Part shown: positions 11,680 through 22,468 of the stretch, piece by piece | How the letters are laid out: each line of letters starts with the position of its first letter | How positions within the stretch are numbered: the first letter of the stretch is position 1 | NCBI GenBank assembly: GCA_030063045.1 | Contig: JAQSEB010000011.1 | Coordinates: forward strand, 1 to 64,000 | Direction: 5' to 3' | From: Pratylenchus scribneri | Lineage: Eukaryota; Nematoda; Chromadorea; Rhabditida; Pratylenchidae | Length of the DNA: 64,000 nt | Notes under the pieces: generated by a model | The model's input: the letters and a program-made list of their open reading frames with translations, nothing else | Told to the model about the DNA's origin: nothing | Database searches by the model: none | Position numbers and translations under genes: made by a program

Positions 11680-13313
11680 TTTTAAGGGAAATTCTGCTGT
11701 TGGATTGAATTAAAATTTGTTAAAAATTTTATGGTGAATATTTTGGTGAATGTTTGATCTCTTTACAAAAATAGAATGAATTGAATGAGCCGTAAAATAA
11801 ATTGTAAACAATTTTTTAATGGGTACAATTTAAAGGGGAAAGGCAAAGCAGGTGGAAAATGTGCAATGAAAATGTGTGCGCATTTTTATTATTGCATTGG
11901 ATAAAGGGAATGGTTGGGTGCGCAATAAATTCAATAAAAATATAATTACAGTGAAAACAAAAATAGATGAGAGAATAGGAACGGGAATAATAAAATTACA
12001 TTTATTTTATATTTTGGTTGGGAAAATTTTTTGTTGTTGTTTGGATTACATTTAGAGGAAAGGTGGAAAACATTTTCTAGACTGAATAGAAGTTTATCGA
12101 CATAAATTGTAAATGATATTAGCATATATATTACATATTACTTATAAAAATCATTAATAATAATTTTCTAATCAATTGCATTTTTATAATTTCTAAAATA
12201 ATTTGAAAGCGAAAAGGGCCAAAGTGGAAATGAATTCGATAAATATTTTTTGATCAAAAATTTCCATTCCTTTTTCTTAATTAGACGATTTCATATTGTA
12301 GTAATCCGCAATGAAGATACGAGGAAGATTTTCCAAGTTATTAAATGCAACTTTAATTCAGCCAAAATAATATACTAAAATAAATAATTTTAATTTTCAA
12401 AAAGGTGGATGACTTATTTGATGCCGGATAATGCACAAATCTACTATAATTCTGATTTTAAATACACTGATCGATCTTATGAAAATTATTTACCCGAATG
12501 GAAGGCAATAAGTCTTACTGATGATGGAACAATCATTTTACGATAAAATTTTTTTGTTTTATTTATCAATAAAATTTTGCAAAAATTTTTTTATTAAATT
12601 TAGGGAAGTTAATAAATTTAAAAAATAGTTTAGTCAACAAAATAGTCTATTTTTATAATTTAAATAAATAAACATTATTTTTAGAATTATATTAACAATG
12701 ACAAAAATATTTATTATTTATTGCTTAAATTAATAAACAATTTTTGCCTGTAAAAAATGAATCATATTTTTCACTTTGAATTTTTTCTCACAAGAAAATA
12801 ATGAATTCTTAATTGACAGAAATTTTAATTTGGTTATATATTAAAGTGAATTTTCAAAAATATTTTTTATTATACTTTTCTATTCGTTCCTCAATATTCC
12901 ATTTGATTTTTATATTTGAATGTTTTTAAATTTTATTAAATATAGGATTATTAATCATTTTTTCTTATTTTATAATTACATTTTTAAATTCATTGCATGA
13001 TTTTAAAAACAGAAAATTCCTTTGAATGAAAGCAAGCAACGACCAAAAAAATGAAAATCACTGATCAAATTAAAGTATTTTTTATTAGTCTGGACTCTTG
13101 AAGAGTGGAATTCGATGAAGAGACGGCTTTTAAAAAAAGAATAAATTATTAAAAATATAGTCCACAAAATTCCTTGGTCATCTTTCTTTTCCTTTTCACT
13201 TTTGATTGCCGAAATTTAGTCTACATTTTTTTGCATTTCCAATAAAATTTTTATTTATCAAAAAATTCACAAAAAATATTCAAAAAATATAAATAATTTT
13301 AATAGGAAATAAA
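11680..13313. other. Shared upstream region of divergent genes, with a doubtful gene fragment
   Basis: Lies between the start of the minus-strand GST and the start of the plus-strand glycine-zipper gene, so it holds both promoters. At about 12284-12547(+) two protein-like pieces appear: HIVVIRNEDTRKIFQ, then WMTYLMPDNAQIYYNSDFKY... ending in TAA. The splice phases I can find do not join them, so this is at best a remnant of an unrecognised gene. The rest is AT-rich with no visible feature. Confidence 0.4.
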
Positions 13314-16300
13314 ATGTTAAAAAATGGGCCATTTTGGCGCCTACTGCGCATTTTACTTTTGGTCATTTTGCTTTGCCTCAACTTGGACGATGTGGATGGA
13401 GGTCTTCCAAGGATGGGCCCACGTTTTAGCAGGCCAATTTCCTCTCCAACAATTAGCAAATATCCAAGACGACGTCAAGTAGTACCAAGGCCAAAATTAC
13501 CAACCGAACCGACAGGATTCAAATCATTGGCCGATCATCTCTCGCCAATTCAAAATAATGAAGCATTAGCAGGTATTTAGTTGAGGATATTTTTTGGGAC
13601 GCAAATGAAAATCTATAAAATTTCTAAAGTGAATCTTATCCCATCCATCCATCTCCTAGTCGCTTTTTGAATTTGTCCTACGGTTATGATATACTAATAA
13701 GAAAATTCGTTAAAAAAGAATAAATAAATTTAAGGATTTAATAGATAAAATTAGTTAAGAATTCTAGAGGATATTTTTAAATGTATTAGAATTGAAGTTT
13801 GATTAAATTCATAATTTTTGATAAAGAACTGCTGGTTTTAAAGGAAAAAGTGAAGGGTCCCCTCTCCCCTTTGGGTTATCAGGATTACGGTTAGGGTTTT
13901 TAGGTTAAAATGTGGGAGAATGACCCTATTTATAACCCTAAATAATCATGAGAGGAACCAAAAGGAGACCCTTCACTTTTCTTAATTGACCCCCCAAAAG
14001 GAGGTAGAAATCAGATAAATAAGTAAAATTTGATATTAGCAATTAGCATTCACTTCATCTTATTTTTAATATATTTAAATCTAAATACTTTTCTTTTTTT
14101 TGTTGGACCAATTTAAAATCCAATTATTTTCCAGAATTTAAAAAATTCATTGATCGCCCCAAATTCGATGGCCTTCCTAAAGGAAAAGAAAACAATCATT
14201 TTGGAAATTTTCATCATGGCCCGAATTTGCCGAGTACATCTGCGGCCAGTGGCTTCACCAAGTATACTTTTTTTTTATTGTTCCATTGGAATTGGGTTGA
14301 AGTGAAATAAATGTGGGATATTTGCTTATTTAAGTATCCCAGAATTTTGATTGAATTTTAAAAGTACCTATTTCTAAAATTGAGTAAGCAGTAAGGCTCA
14401 TCTTAGATTAATCCTACAACCTCATTCATATGTAAATATAAACAATTTCCCACTTTGTTAAAAGGTAAAATATTGAAGCATCTAAAACAGGATTGTATTT
14501 CCACTAATTTTTGACGATTTTTGGAATATTTAGATATAGTTTTATAGCTCTTAATTTTTAATTATTTCGATGTAATCAAAATTTATATTTCACTAAACTT
14601 ATTACCAATTTTATTATTTGTAGCAATGGCTTCAATAAACCACTTCGGAACAGCATTCCTCATGTTAATGACCCGAATTTGCCCAGTACATCTGCAGCAA
14701 GTGGCTACATATACAAAGAGTTCATTTCATTTAAATTTTTGATCCCCTTAAAAACGATGATTTTGGAATCACTTTGATAAAAATATTTTATAGAAAAAGT
14801 GAAAATTCTTTATAAATTGAGAGATTTATATTAGCCAATGCTAAAAATTGTATATACTGTAATTTATACAGTATAACCTAAGAAATATATCATATTTTCC
14901 TGTAATATTTTTAAAATTTAAAGAAATTAATAACATTTTTCTCTAAATACAGTCCTCCTAAATTTGACTATGAAGCTCATCGATTTAAACCCCCACCAAA
15001 AAAGTTCAATCGGTCACCGCCAGCTGCAGAAAGAGAAATGCAAAATGTCCAATCTGAGTATCCTGAACTTTTTGGAGGGTATTTTCATCAAAGTCAGAGG
15101 ATTAATTATTTTTTATAATTTTACAGTTCACATCGTGATGCAGCCCCAGTCCGCGTGATGGACACAAATAGAAATAATAGATTTGGAGAAAGTGGGCCTG
15201 TAAGTAGGAGGAATAGCATTGATAGCAATAATGATTATGAACAAATGCCATCAACATCAAATAGGTGAATGTATTTATTTATTTTGAAATGAGTGCCATT
15301 TTTGCCGAAAAATCGCATTTCTTTGGCGAGCTTAATAACTTTTAATACCATATCTTATATACAATATAAATCTTATAGGATTCGATAGACCTTGTCGAGC
15401 GCATGACATATAAGGCTGTTTGGGTTTGAATACCAAAAATCAATCAAAATAGTGTTAGACGGCATAATAATTAAAATTTTTGTAATACGAAGACAAAAAT
15501 ACATCAATCGATGTATCTCGATGAGCTCAATCGAATGGCAAATCTAAGATAAAGTATAAAAAAGTTATCCAAAATAACTAAACGTTCGATAAAAGAATGT
15601 GTCGCCAAAAAAATTTAAATGTTTCTGCAAAAAATGTTTTCTTATTTTTATATTTGAATTAAAAATGCATTAAACAAAATGAGATGGCAGAGTTTTAAGA
15701 ATTTTATTAAATCATTTCTATTCGAATTTCTTTCTAATCCCATTTTTAATTTGAATTTGCAAACATTTTTGTGGAATATTTTACTCCATTTAAATTTTTT
15801 GATTGCTTATATTTATGTTGTTTATGACAGAGTAAAATATGTGAAATGGAATTATAAGAATTTCATCTTATTAGAAAGCTCTGGTTATAGCTTTTTTGAG
15901 ACAATTTCATTTAAAAGTAGGAAATTAATAAAAGACGAAGTAAAGAAAAGCGTACAATTTTTATTTTTTTTCTATTTTACTCGCAATTAATTCATTAATG
16001 AAAATTTAAAAAAATATATTTTAATCTTCTATTGAATTGGATTAAAAAATTTTATTTTTATTATATTTAGAATTATCCAAAATTACATTAAATTTTTAGC
16101 CTAACAAATCAGCAATCGGAAAATCATCCAACGGGATTATTGGGTCAATATTGGCAATCAACCGGTCTTAATGACAAAGAAAAAAATTACAAAACAGGGA
16201 AAAGTGATATTGGCGAATTGGCCTTTAGCCTTATTCCCCAAAATGATATGCATTTTGCTTCGATGATTTATGGTGGTTCACAACTTGCAGATGCTTTAGG

Positions 16301-18011
16301 TGATTCTATTGTAGTAGAAAATTTTGGGCTAACTAAGCAGATTTGAAATTTAAATATTAAAGGATTAGGCTGGAATAGATTTAGATTTTATGAGGATACA
16401 GGTTATATGGATATATACATAGGAGCAAACTGATTTGACAGCACATTTTATGTACTCAAAAAGGGTTTTACAAAGTCGGTTTCGATTTGAGAAAATCAAT
16501 GAAATTACAAACCGAAATTGGGCTTTTTTGATATTTTAAACCGAAAATAGGAGAAACTCAAACCGAACCGGCATTTTTTCAAAAACCGAAACTAAAAACC
16601 GACTTTTTCCAACCCTAGTCAACAATCTACAAATTTTACGACAAAATTTTTCAATATAAAAATTTCATTTTTAAAATTAAATTAAATGGAATAAATATTG
16701 CAAAGTTTCAATAAATAGTATTTATTTAGTCAATATTACGCTGCCAAATTCCATGTCCTTAAATTTAAAAGAAAATATTTCAAAGAAAATGAATTTATTT
16801 CCACAAATTTATTTTATAAATAGTGTGTGAAATAAGTAAAAATTCTCTGATGTAATTAAATTATCTTCGATCGATCAGGTGAAAAACATGAAGATATTGC
16901 CGAATTTATGACCAAAAGAGTGGCCGTAAGATATGGAGTTAAGGGAATTAAAGAAGGCGTCACTGCTGTTTTGCCAGCTGAAAATGCTGAGGCAATTATG
17001 GGTAATGTCGGCCCATTTTTGGGTGCTGCGTCGGCGCCACTCATTGCCAGATCTGTGACCAGAGGATTTCATGGATATGAAAAATACAAGCAGGAGGAAC
17101 AATTGCCATGGCAGAGAAATAAACTTCGGTAATTTAATTTATTAGACTTAAGTAATAAATTTTTATTTATCAGAAGAAAAATTAATTTAAAAAATTTATT
17201 AAACCAAAAAAATTGCGGCATTATATTTGAGCAAGAGTGCATAATGCTTTTAAATGAGCCGAAATACTTCCATTGAATTAAAAAAATTTTTAACTTTACC
17301 AATGATGGTATAAATAAAAAAAGGATATTCATATAATAAATCACAGAGATGATAAATAAATAAATAAAATATAGGAAAATCCTTTTTTCGGAAGCATTTT
17401 TCCAGAATAGCTTTAAAAATTAATATAAATTAATAATTGTCAAAATAACTCCTCAAAAGATGAAATTTTAAAATAAAAATTTGAAGTACTCGCTCCTCAA
17501 TCCATTCATATAGGTTGGAATAATAGATTAGGTAATTAAATTAGGACTCTTTTTTATTCATATTTGATTATAAAACAATGAAAAAAAATACGGTAAGATA
17601 ATTTTTGAAGTATAAATAGATACCCAATTTTTTACATCCATTTCTCATAGACCCGGCCAATATTGGGATAATTACAAGAGAAAAACGTTAAAAAGTGCGA
17701 GGGACCCAAAAAATTTTTACCCGTATTTGGTCCGATGCGTTGTCGTTGGTGGTGGCTGTTGGGTCGGAACAATGGCTGGGGGTGCAGTTGGCGGTGTGCT
17801 CTCGGGACCGGCTTTTCCTGCTGGTGCCACAGCTGGAGGAGTGACCGGTGGCATAATTGGCAGCAAGCTGGCCGAACGATTTGTGTCAGCACCGTTGGAG
17901 CAATTCACAAGAAATAAAGTGAAAGCTCGTCAAGAGAAGCGTCGAAAGAAAGAAGAAATTAAGAAGTATGGGTTTGCGCCACTTGCCAAGTTAGAGGATT
18001 ATGATTTATGA
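13314..18011 (+). CDS. Signal-peptide protein with glycine-zipper C-terminus
   Basis: Eight phase-consistent exons: 13314-13572, 14135-14261, 14624-14719, 14953-15078, 15127-15264, 16100-16299, 16879-17128 and 17651-18011 (TGA), 518 residues. A hydrophobic start, RLLRILLLVILLCLNL, acts as signal peptide or anchor. A basic, Pro/Ser-rich middle follows, with PNLPSTSAASG present twice (ends of exons 2 and 3). The last exon has a small-residue glycine zipper, about residues 432-475 (GTMAGGAVGGVLSG...GGVTGGIIGSKLAE), then a Lys/Arg-rich tail. Glycine zippers pack helices in membranes or oligomers; the role here is unknown. I do not recognise the family. Introns 1 and 6 contain MITEs and intron 5 a degraded foldback. 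The exon 3 donor (GTTCAT) is the weakest call. Confidence 0.75.
13844..13984. mobile_element. Short MITE in intron 1 of the glycine-zipper gene
   Basis: Inverted ends AAAAAGTGAAGGGTCC and GACCCTTCACTTTT bound a 140-bp non-coding segment. Internal text (AGGGTTTTTAGG, ATAACCCTAAA) is also partly inverted. Confidence 0.65.
15370..15570. mobile_element. Degraded foldback copy in intron 5 of the glycine-zipper gene
   Basis: Contains the family's diagnostic inverted blocks in weakened form: ATTCGATAGACCTTGTCGAG on the left and CATCAATCGATGTATCTCG on the right. The outer arms seen at 665-982 are not clear here. Confidence 0.45.
16461..16617. mobile_element. Short inverted-repeat element in intron 6 of the glycine-zipper gene
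   Basis: AGGGTTTTACAAAGTCGGTTT on the left matches, inverted, AAACCGACTTTTTCCAACCCT on the right, around an AAACCGAAA-rich core. Non-coding and MITE-like. Confidence 0.6.
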
Positions 18012-19146
18012 ATGATATCGCTTAGTCTAATCAAAGTTTGAAGGAAGAAAATTAAATGAATTTGTTTGCAATTTATGTGAATTATTTGACTATTTATTTT
18101 AACCTTATATTTTTTGTTAATAAATGAATTCTGCAAAATATGTGAATTAATTTTCCTCAAATAAATATTTATAGGACAATTGGGCAATAAAAGGTCGATG
18201 TTGTATGTTGTTATATTAGCTGAATCAATTTATAAACTTTCAATTGTGAATAAAATTAAATACAAATACAAAATAATATTTAAAAAATCACTATATTTTT
18301 ATTTTAGCTATTTTTTAAAACCGCTGATAAATTTCTACCAATCTTTTGCCATAATTCAGTTTTTAATATAAAAATTGGTTAAAATTATTATAAATTGAAA
18401 CATCCGCTTTACTGCCATTACCCCAGAATTAGATCCTTTTAATTTAATTGTCATAACTCAAATGCAATAAAAAAATAAATATAAAAATATAATTTAACCC
18501 AAAATATAAAATAAAATAACGAATAAAAAGAATAAACACAAATGAAAAAAAAAGATATTTTTTGGGGAAATATTTAAAATGTAGAAAAAAAACATTGAAA
18601 ATATCGTGCCGCGACATTTTCGCACCCGACATTTGCGCACTCGACAATTGCGCACTATTTTTTTAAATTAGGGATTAGGACTAGGCTTAGGTTTAGGGCC
18701 AGGCATGGGTTTAGGCTTTAGGGGCTATGAGTTTAGGGGGCTATGTAAATATCCAAAAGATTATAATGATTTGGTATTTTGTCCTACACCCTCAATCCAT
18801 TGGATAGAGCTCGTCAAGATGCGTCGATTATTATATAATTTGTCATATTTTAATAGGTTTTGAACCAAAACATACAAGAGAGTTTAAATGGTTTAAAACC
18901 TTTAATTTTGATCAAACTATGACAAAATATACACAATCGACACGTCTTGACGAGATCAATCGATTGGGTAAAAGGTTGTGGGCTAGGAAAAACCATTAAA
19001 CCGTTATAAGTTTTTCGACATTTTCAATACTCTTTTCGATATTTTCAATGTTTTTTTTTTGACAAATTAAATACCATCCATATTTTTTTTAAACTTTAAC
19101 AAATTGATAATGGAATTTAAACACACTTTTTTCTTCTCTTCCTCAA
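18012..19146. other. Convergent intergenic region with short repeats and a foldback
   Basis: Lies between two genes converging 3' to 3'. 18611-18657 holds three imperfect copies of a CGACATTTGCGCAC-like word. 18665-18745 is a G/T-rich stretch with TTAGG and TTAGGC words that are irregular, so not a telomere. 18740-19010 is a degraded member of the dispersed foldback family, with inverted blocks around GATGCGTCGATTATTATATAA and its partner. Confidence 0.6.
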
Positions 19147-20074
19147 TTATGGTTTCATTCCAATTGAGAATTTGATATCACCTTCCGGAAACATTTCCGG
19201 TATTTCCATTCGATATACAAATAAATTGACAGCGAATTGTTGCAAAGCCCATTCCAATTTCTCCTCTGAACTTTTATTAAATGCAATTAGGCCCCATTCT
19301 TTGTCCAGTGAAGAGCATTTTTAAAATAATCTCATTCATTTTCGGATCAGAAGACGCCAACTTTTTTATTTTTGTAAATAATTCTAGAAAATGTAAATTC
19401 AAGTTGCGGCGCCTTAAATAAGATGGAAATTAAAATATAATATTAACAGAAAATTTAAAATTTAAACCAAGAAATTATATATTCTACAAATTAAAGCTGT
19501 AGAGCCTAAAATCGGTTTCTGATTTATTATAAATCAAAAACTATTTTGGTAATAAAAAAAAGAATTTTTGTGTTAAAAAAATAATTTTGATTGCAAAAAA
19601 TATTTATCATTAAATAATATATAAAAACCAACTTAATTATTATAGTTCAAATATCGAAAATATATAGAGATATATTAATAAACTTACGGTGTGTATTCTC
19701 TGTTATTCTCATCATTTTCTTTCTCTTTATTCCATGTCTCCTCCTTAACTAAATTGTAAATGGCAAGCCAGTGATCTCCATTGTTTAAAAGTCTAAAAAA
19801 TTGATCATATAAAAATTCCAAAATATAATTTTTTATTTTTTTTTATATTAAAGCTTTCGTGAGAATTAATGTTTTAGGGCAATAAAATTCAAAAGCTATA
19901 GAATTCTAGCACTACCATTAATTATATATATTATATATAAATTCCTGAATATTATAATATATTACTCCCTAAATAAAGATATTTTGGCACTAAATAAAAT
20001 AAATTTGGCCTTAAAAATTATATTTATTTATTTAATGATGATAAAAATATTTTCGAATTTTTCAAATTAAATCG

Positions 20075-20470
20075 TCACTTTTGATAATGCGACAACAATC
20101 CTCCCAAATCATTTTTCCAGATTTCTTTGCGAATTTTATTGAAAGTGTTCTGTAATTTTTCGATTTTGCTTTTGGCATGTTCCAATCCTCCGACATATTT
20201 GTATATATTATTGAAAGATTTCAGTAAATCTTTGATCTCTTTTTTGGCATTGGCCAAAAGTTTGTTCAAATTTTTCATTGTTTGGCAAAGAGCCTTTTTG
20301 GGATCAAATTCTGGCATTTTCTCCGAAGTTTCGCCCAAATCACTACAGTTTCCGTATATTGGATCAATGATTTTCTGCATTTTTTCAATTTTTTCCTCAT
20401 AATAGGATAAATTTTCTTCCGATTTGATAAACTTAATCGAAGACAATAGGAGAAGAGAAATAAAAATCAT
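20075..20470 (-). CDS. Small secreted, helix-rich protein
   Basis: One uninterrupted frame of 131 residues starting at an ATG, with a signal peptide (MIFISLLLLSSIKFIKS) and a charged helical body (YYEEKIEKMQKII...HAKSKIEKLQNTFNKIRKEI) containing two cysteines that could pair. No known domain recognised. Small secreted helical proteins are common in parasitic nematodes, but nothing here proves such a role. It lies inside the proposed intron of a same-strand gene, so that gene's model may be wrong or this is a nested gene. Confidence 0.55.
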   Translation of the reverse strand: MIFISLLLLSSIKFIKSEENLSYYEEKIEKMQKIIDPIYGNCSDLGETSEKMPEFDPKKALCQTMKNLNKLLANAKKEIKDLLKSFNNIYKYVGGLEHAKSKIEKLQNTFNKIRKEIWKNDLGGLLSHYQK

Positions 20471-20697
20471 TTTAAAAATATATTCTCTAATTTAAAAAAA
20501 TAAATTAATTAAAGGACATTTTAAAATATTATTTTTCATGGAGACAATTAATTCAAAAATTCGATTCCCAGAAAATTGGTAAGCCGTCAGCGGGGAAAAT
20601 CAGACATGAGTAAACTATTCAATATATAAGACTATCTAAAATTTAATTATTTTCAAGTTTTACTTTAAAACCCAATGTTTAATTCGTCTTATATAAA

Positions 20698-21150
20698 TCA
20701 TAAAAACAAATGCTTAGAAGGGAGAGGGATGATCAGGGAAGAAAATGGAGGGGGGATGATCAGCGGATAAATGTAGGGAAGGGGAGGAGGATGATCATAA
20801 AAGAAAATGGAGGAGAGTGATTGATGGGGGGAGGGAGGGAAAAATAGCCATAAATAAAGACTATGCATATTAAAAAGGAGTGGGGGAAAATCAGTCAATA
20901 AATGGCCATAGAAAAAGAGAGGGGAGTAAGGAAAATCGTGTACGAAAATGGCCATAAAGGCATTTGAGTGAGGGGAAGAGGATGATCAGCAGAAGAAAAA
21001 ATGGAGGAGAGTTGTTGATGGGGGGGGGGGGGGGGGGGGAGGAAGAAAATGGCCATAAAAAAAGACAATGGAAAGGCATATTAAAAAGGAGTGGAGAAAA
21101 TCAGTCAATAAATGGCCATGAAAAAGAGATGGGAGGGAGGAAAAGGTGCT
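20698..21150. repeat. Purine-rich imperfect tandem repeat with a poly-G run
   Basis: Words such as GAGGATGATCA, AAGAAAATGGAGG and TATTAAAAAGGAGTGG recur. The segment around 20868-20950 is repeated about 205 bp later at 21073-21150. A run of about 19 G lies at 21021-21039. Open frames on both strands here are by-products of the biased composition. Confidence 0.75.
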
Positions 21151-21153
21151 ATG

Positions 21154-21543
21154 ACAATTCCCGAATAGTGCAAATGTGGGCGATTCCCGAATAGTGCAAT
21201 TGTGGGTTTTTTCGATTTATGATAAATTAGAAACCGGTTTTAGACCCTATAAACCCTATACCATTTTGTAGATCTCATCAAGACGCATCGAATGATATAC
21301 AATTTGTCATGGTTAGGCCCAAAATTAAAGAGTTTTAAACCAAAAACTTAAAAATATAGTTTAAACGATTTAACTATTTAATTTTTGGCTTAAAACTGAC
21401 ATTTTATATACCATTCGATGCGTCTTGATGAGATCTACAAAATGATATAAAGTTTGTAGGGTCTAAACCCGGCTTCTGATTTATTATAAGTCGAAAAAGC
21501 CCACATTTGCACTATTCGGGAATCGCCCACATTTGCACGGTCC
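21154..21543. mobile_element. Foldback element, best-preserved family copy
   Basis: Long arms are inverted copies. Outer blocks ATTCCCGAATAGTGCAAATG and CATTTGCACTATTCGGGAAT bound the element; inner blocks carry GTAGATCTCATCAAGACGCAT and its complement around a short centre. The left outer word is present twice (21157 and 21183). Non-coding. Confidence 0.85.
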
Positions 21544-21730
21544 TTTGCTTATTTGGGAATTGGACCCGTACGGTAGGAAAATGACCATAAAAAGGGTAGG
21601 AGTTGAAAGAAAAAGAATATGGCCATAAAACAAAGGTTTCGAAGGGAAAATAATAATGACGGGTTCAGTAGTAAATATACCTCAAATGTAACAATTCTTC
21701 CTTTGACACCACCTCAAAATGCTGCGGCAT

Positions 21731-22468
21731 CGGGGCTACAAATAGTACAAATACAAACACATATTGAATGAACGAAAATGAAACCGGTTAGCTAATATTT
21801 TGTCTGTTCAATTATGCCAATTTTTGGCATTTAATAATGTATCAACTATGAGATATTGCCTAATTAACATTCATTTATTAGTGTTGGTATTGTGGTCCCT
21901 TCTAGATTGATTCTAATTTATTGAAAACCATTACTTATTTATTATTTTTGACTGTGAAATTTTGAGCTCATTGGTTTGCGTCTAATGTTGAGTTGGAATT
22001 TTGCAATTCATTCATTAGCCTAGAAGGAAACTAATTATTGGCTAATTTTACAATTGACTTACTTTCCGCACCCAGCAGTTTCCCTTGATCAATTTTTCTT
22101 GTTGACCAATTTTCATCTGACCAAATTTTCATCAAGTTTCCTAATTGAACTGATCTTCGGAATTTCAATAATTTAACAGAATGACTTCGTTTATAATTTT
22201 GGCTAATGTGATTAAAAAAATTGTATGTGTTGGAGGGCCCTTAATTAAATTTAAAATTGTGAATTTATTACTCAATTTTCCAAGATCCCAATTGTCTTTT
22301 CAAATTAAAAATACCCGCACAATGTACTCTGATCATTCAAAATCCAAATAAAATTCGTCATTTTCTTAAAATTCCATTCATAATGTCCTCTGATCATTCG
22401 AAAACTAATTTTAATATCCTTTACACAAATTATCATTAAAGTTGGAATTTAAAAAAAATAATACAAAT
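21731..22468. other. Intergenic stretch downstream of the acn-1-like gene
   Basis: AT-rich, no gene-like frame. The phrase CTCTGATCATTC followed by AAAAT-rich text occurs twice, at about 22327 and 22389. Otherwise I see nothing. Confidence 0.5.

Larger units (their letters stand above)
19147..21730 (-). pseudogene. Unrecognised three-exon gene with one frameshift
   Basis: Exon 1 (21730-21681) reads MPQHFEVVSKEELLHL and splices in phase to 19792-19688 (NNGDHWLAIYNLVKEETWNK...). That joins 19412-19147 (RRNLNLHFLELFTKIKKLASSDPKMNEIILK). There the frame breaks; removing one A from the run near 19323 restores CSSLDKEWGLIAFNKSSEEK...VYRMEIPEMFPEGDIKF to a TAA at 19147. The whole would be about 140 residues. 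I do not recognise the family. The 1.9-kb first intron contains the secreted-protein ORF at 20075-20470 on the same strand plus repeats, so the link between exons 1 and 2 is inference from phase alone. Confidence 0.45.

Noticed and set aside
18665..18745. Interstitial telomere (TTAGGC words)
   Set aside because: The words are irregular and mixed with TTAGGG and GGGGCTATG; no continuous hexamer array.
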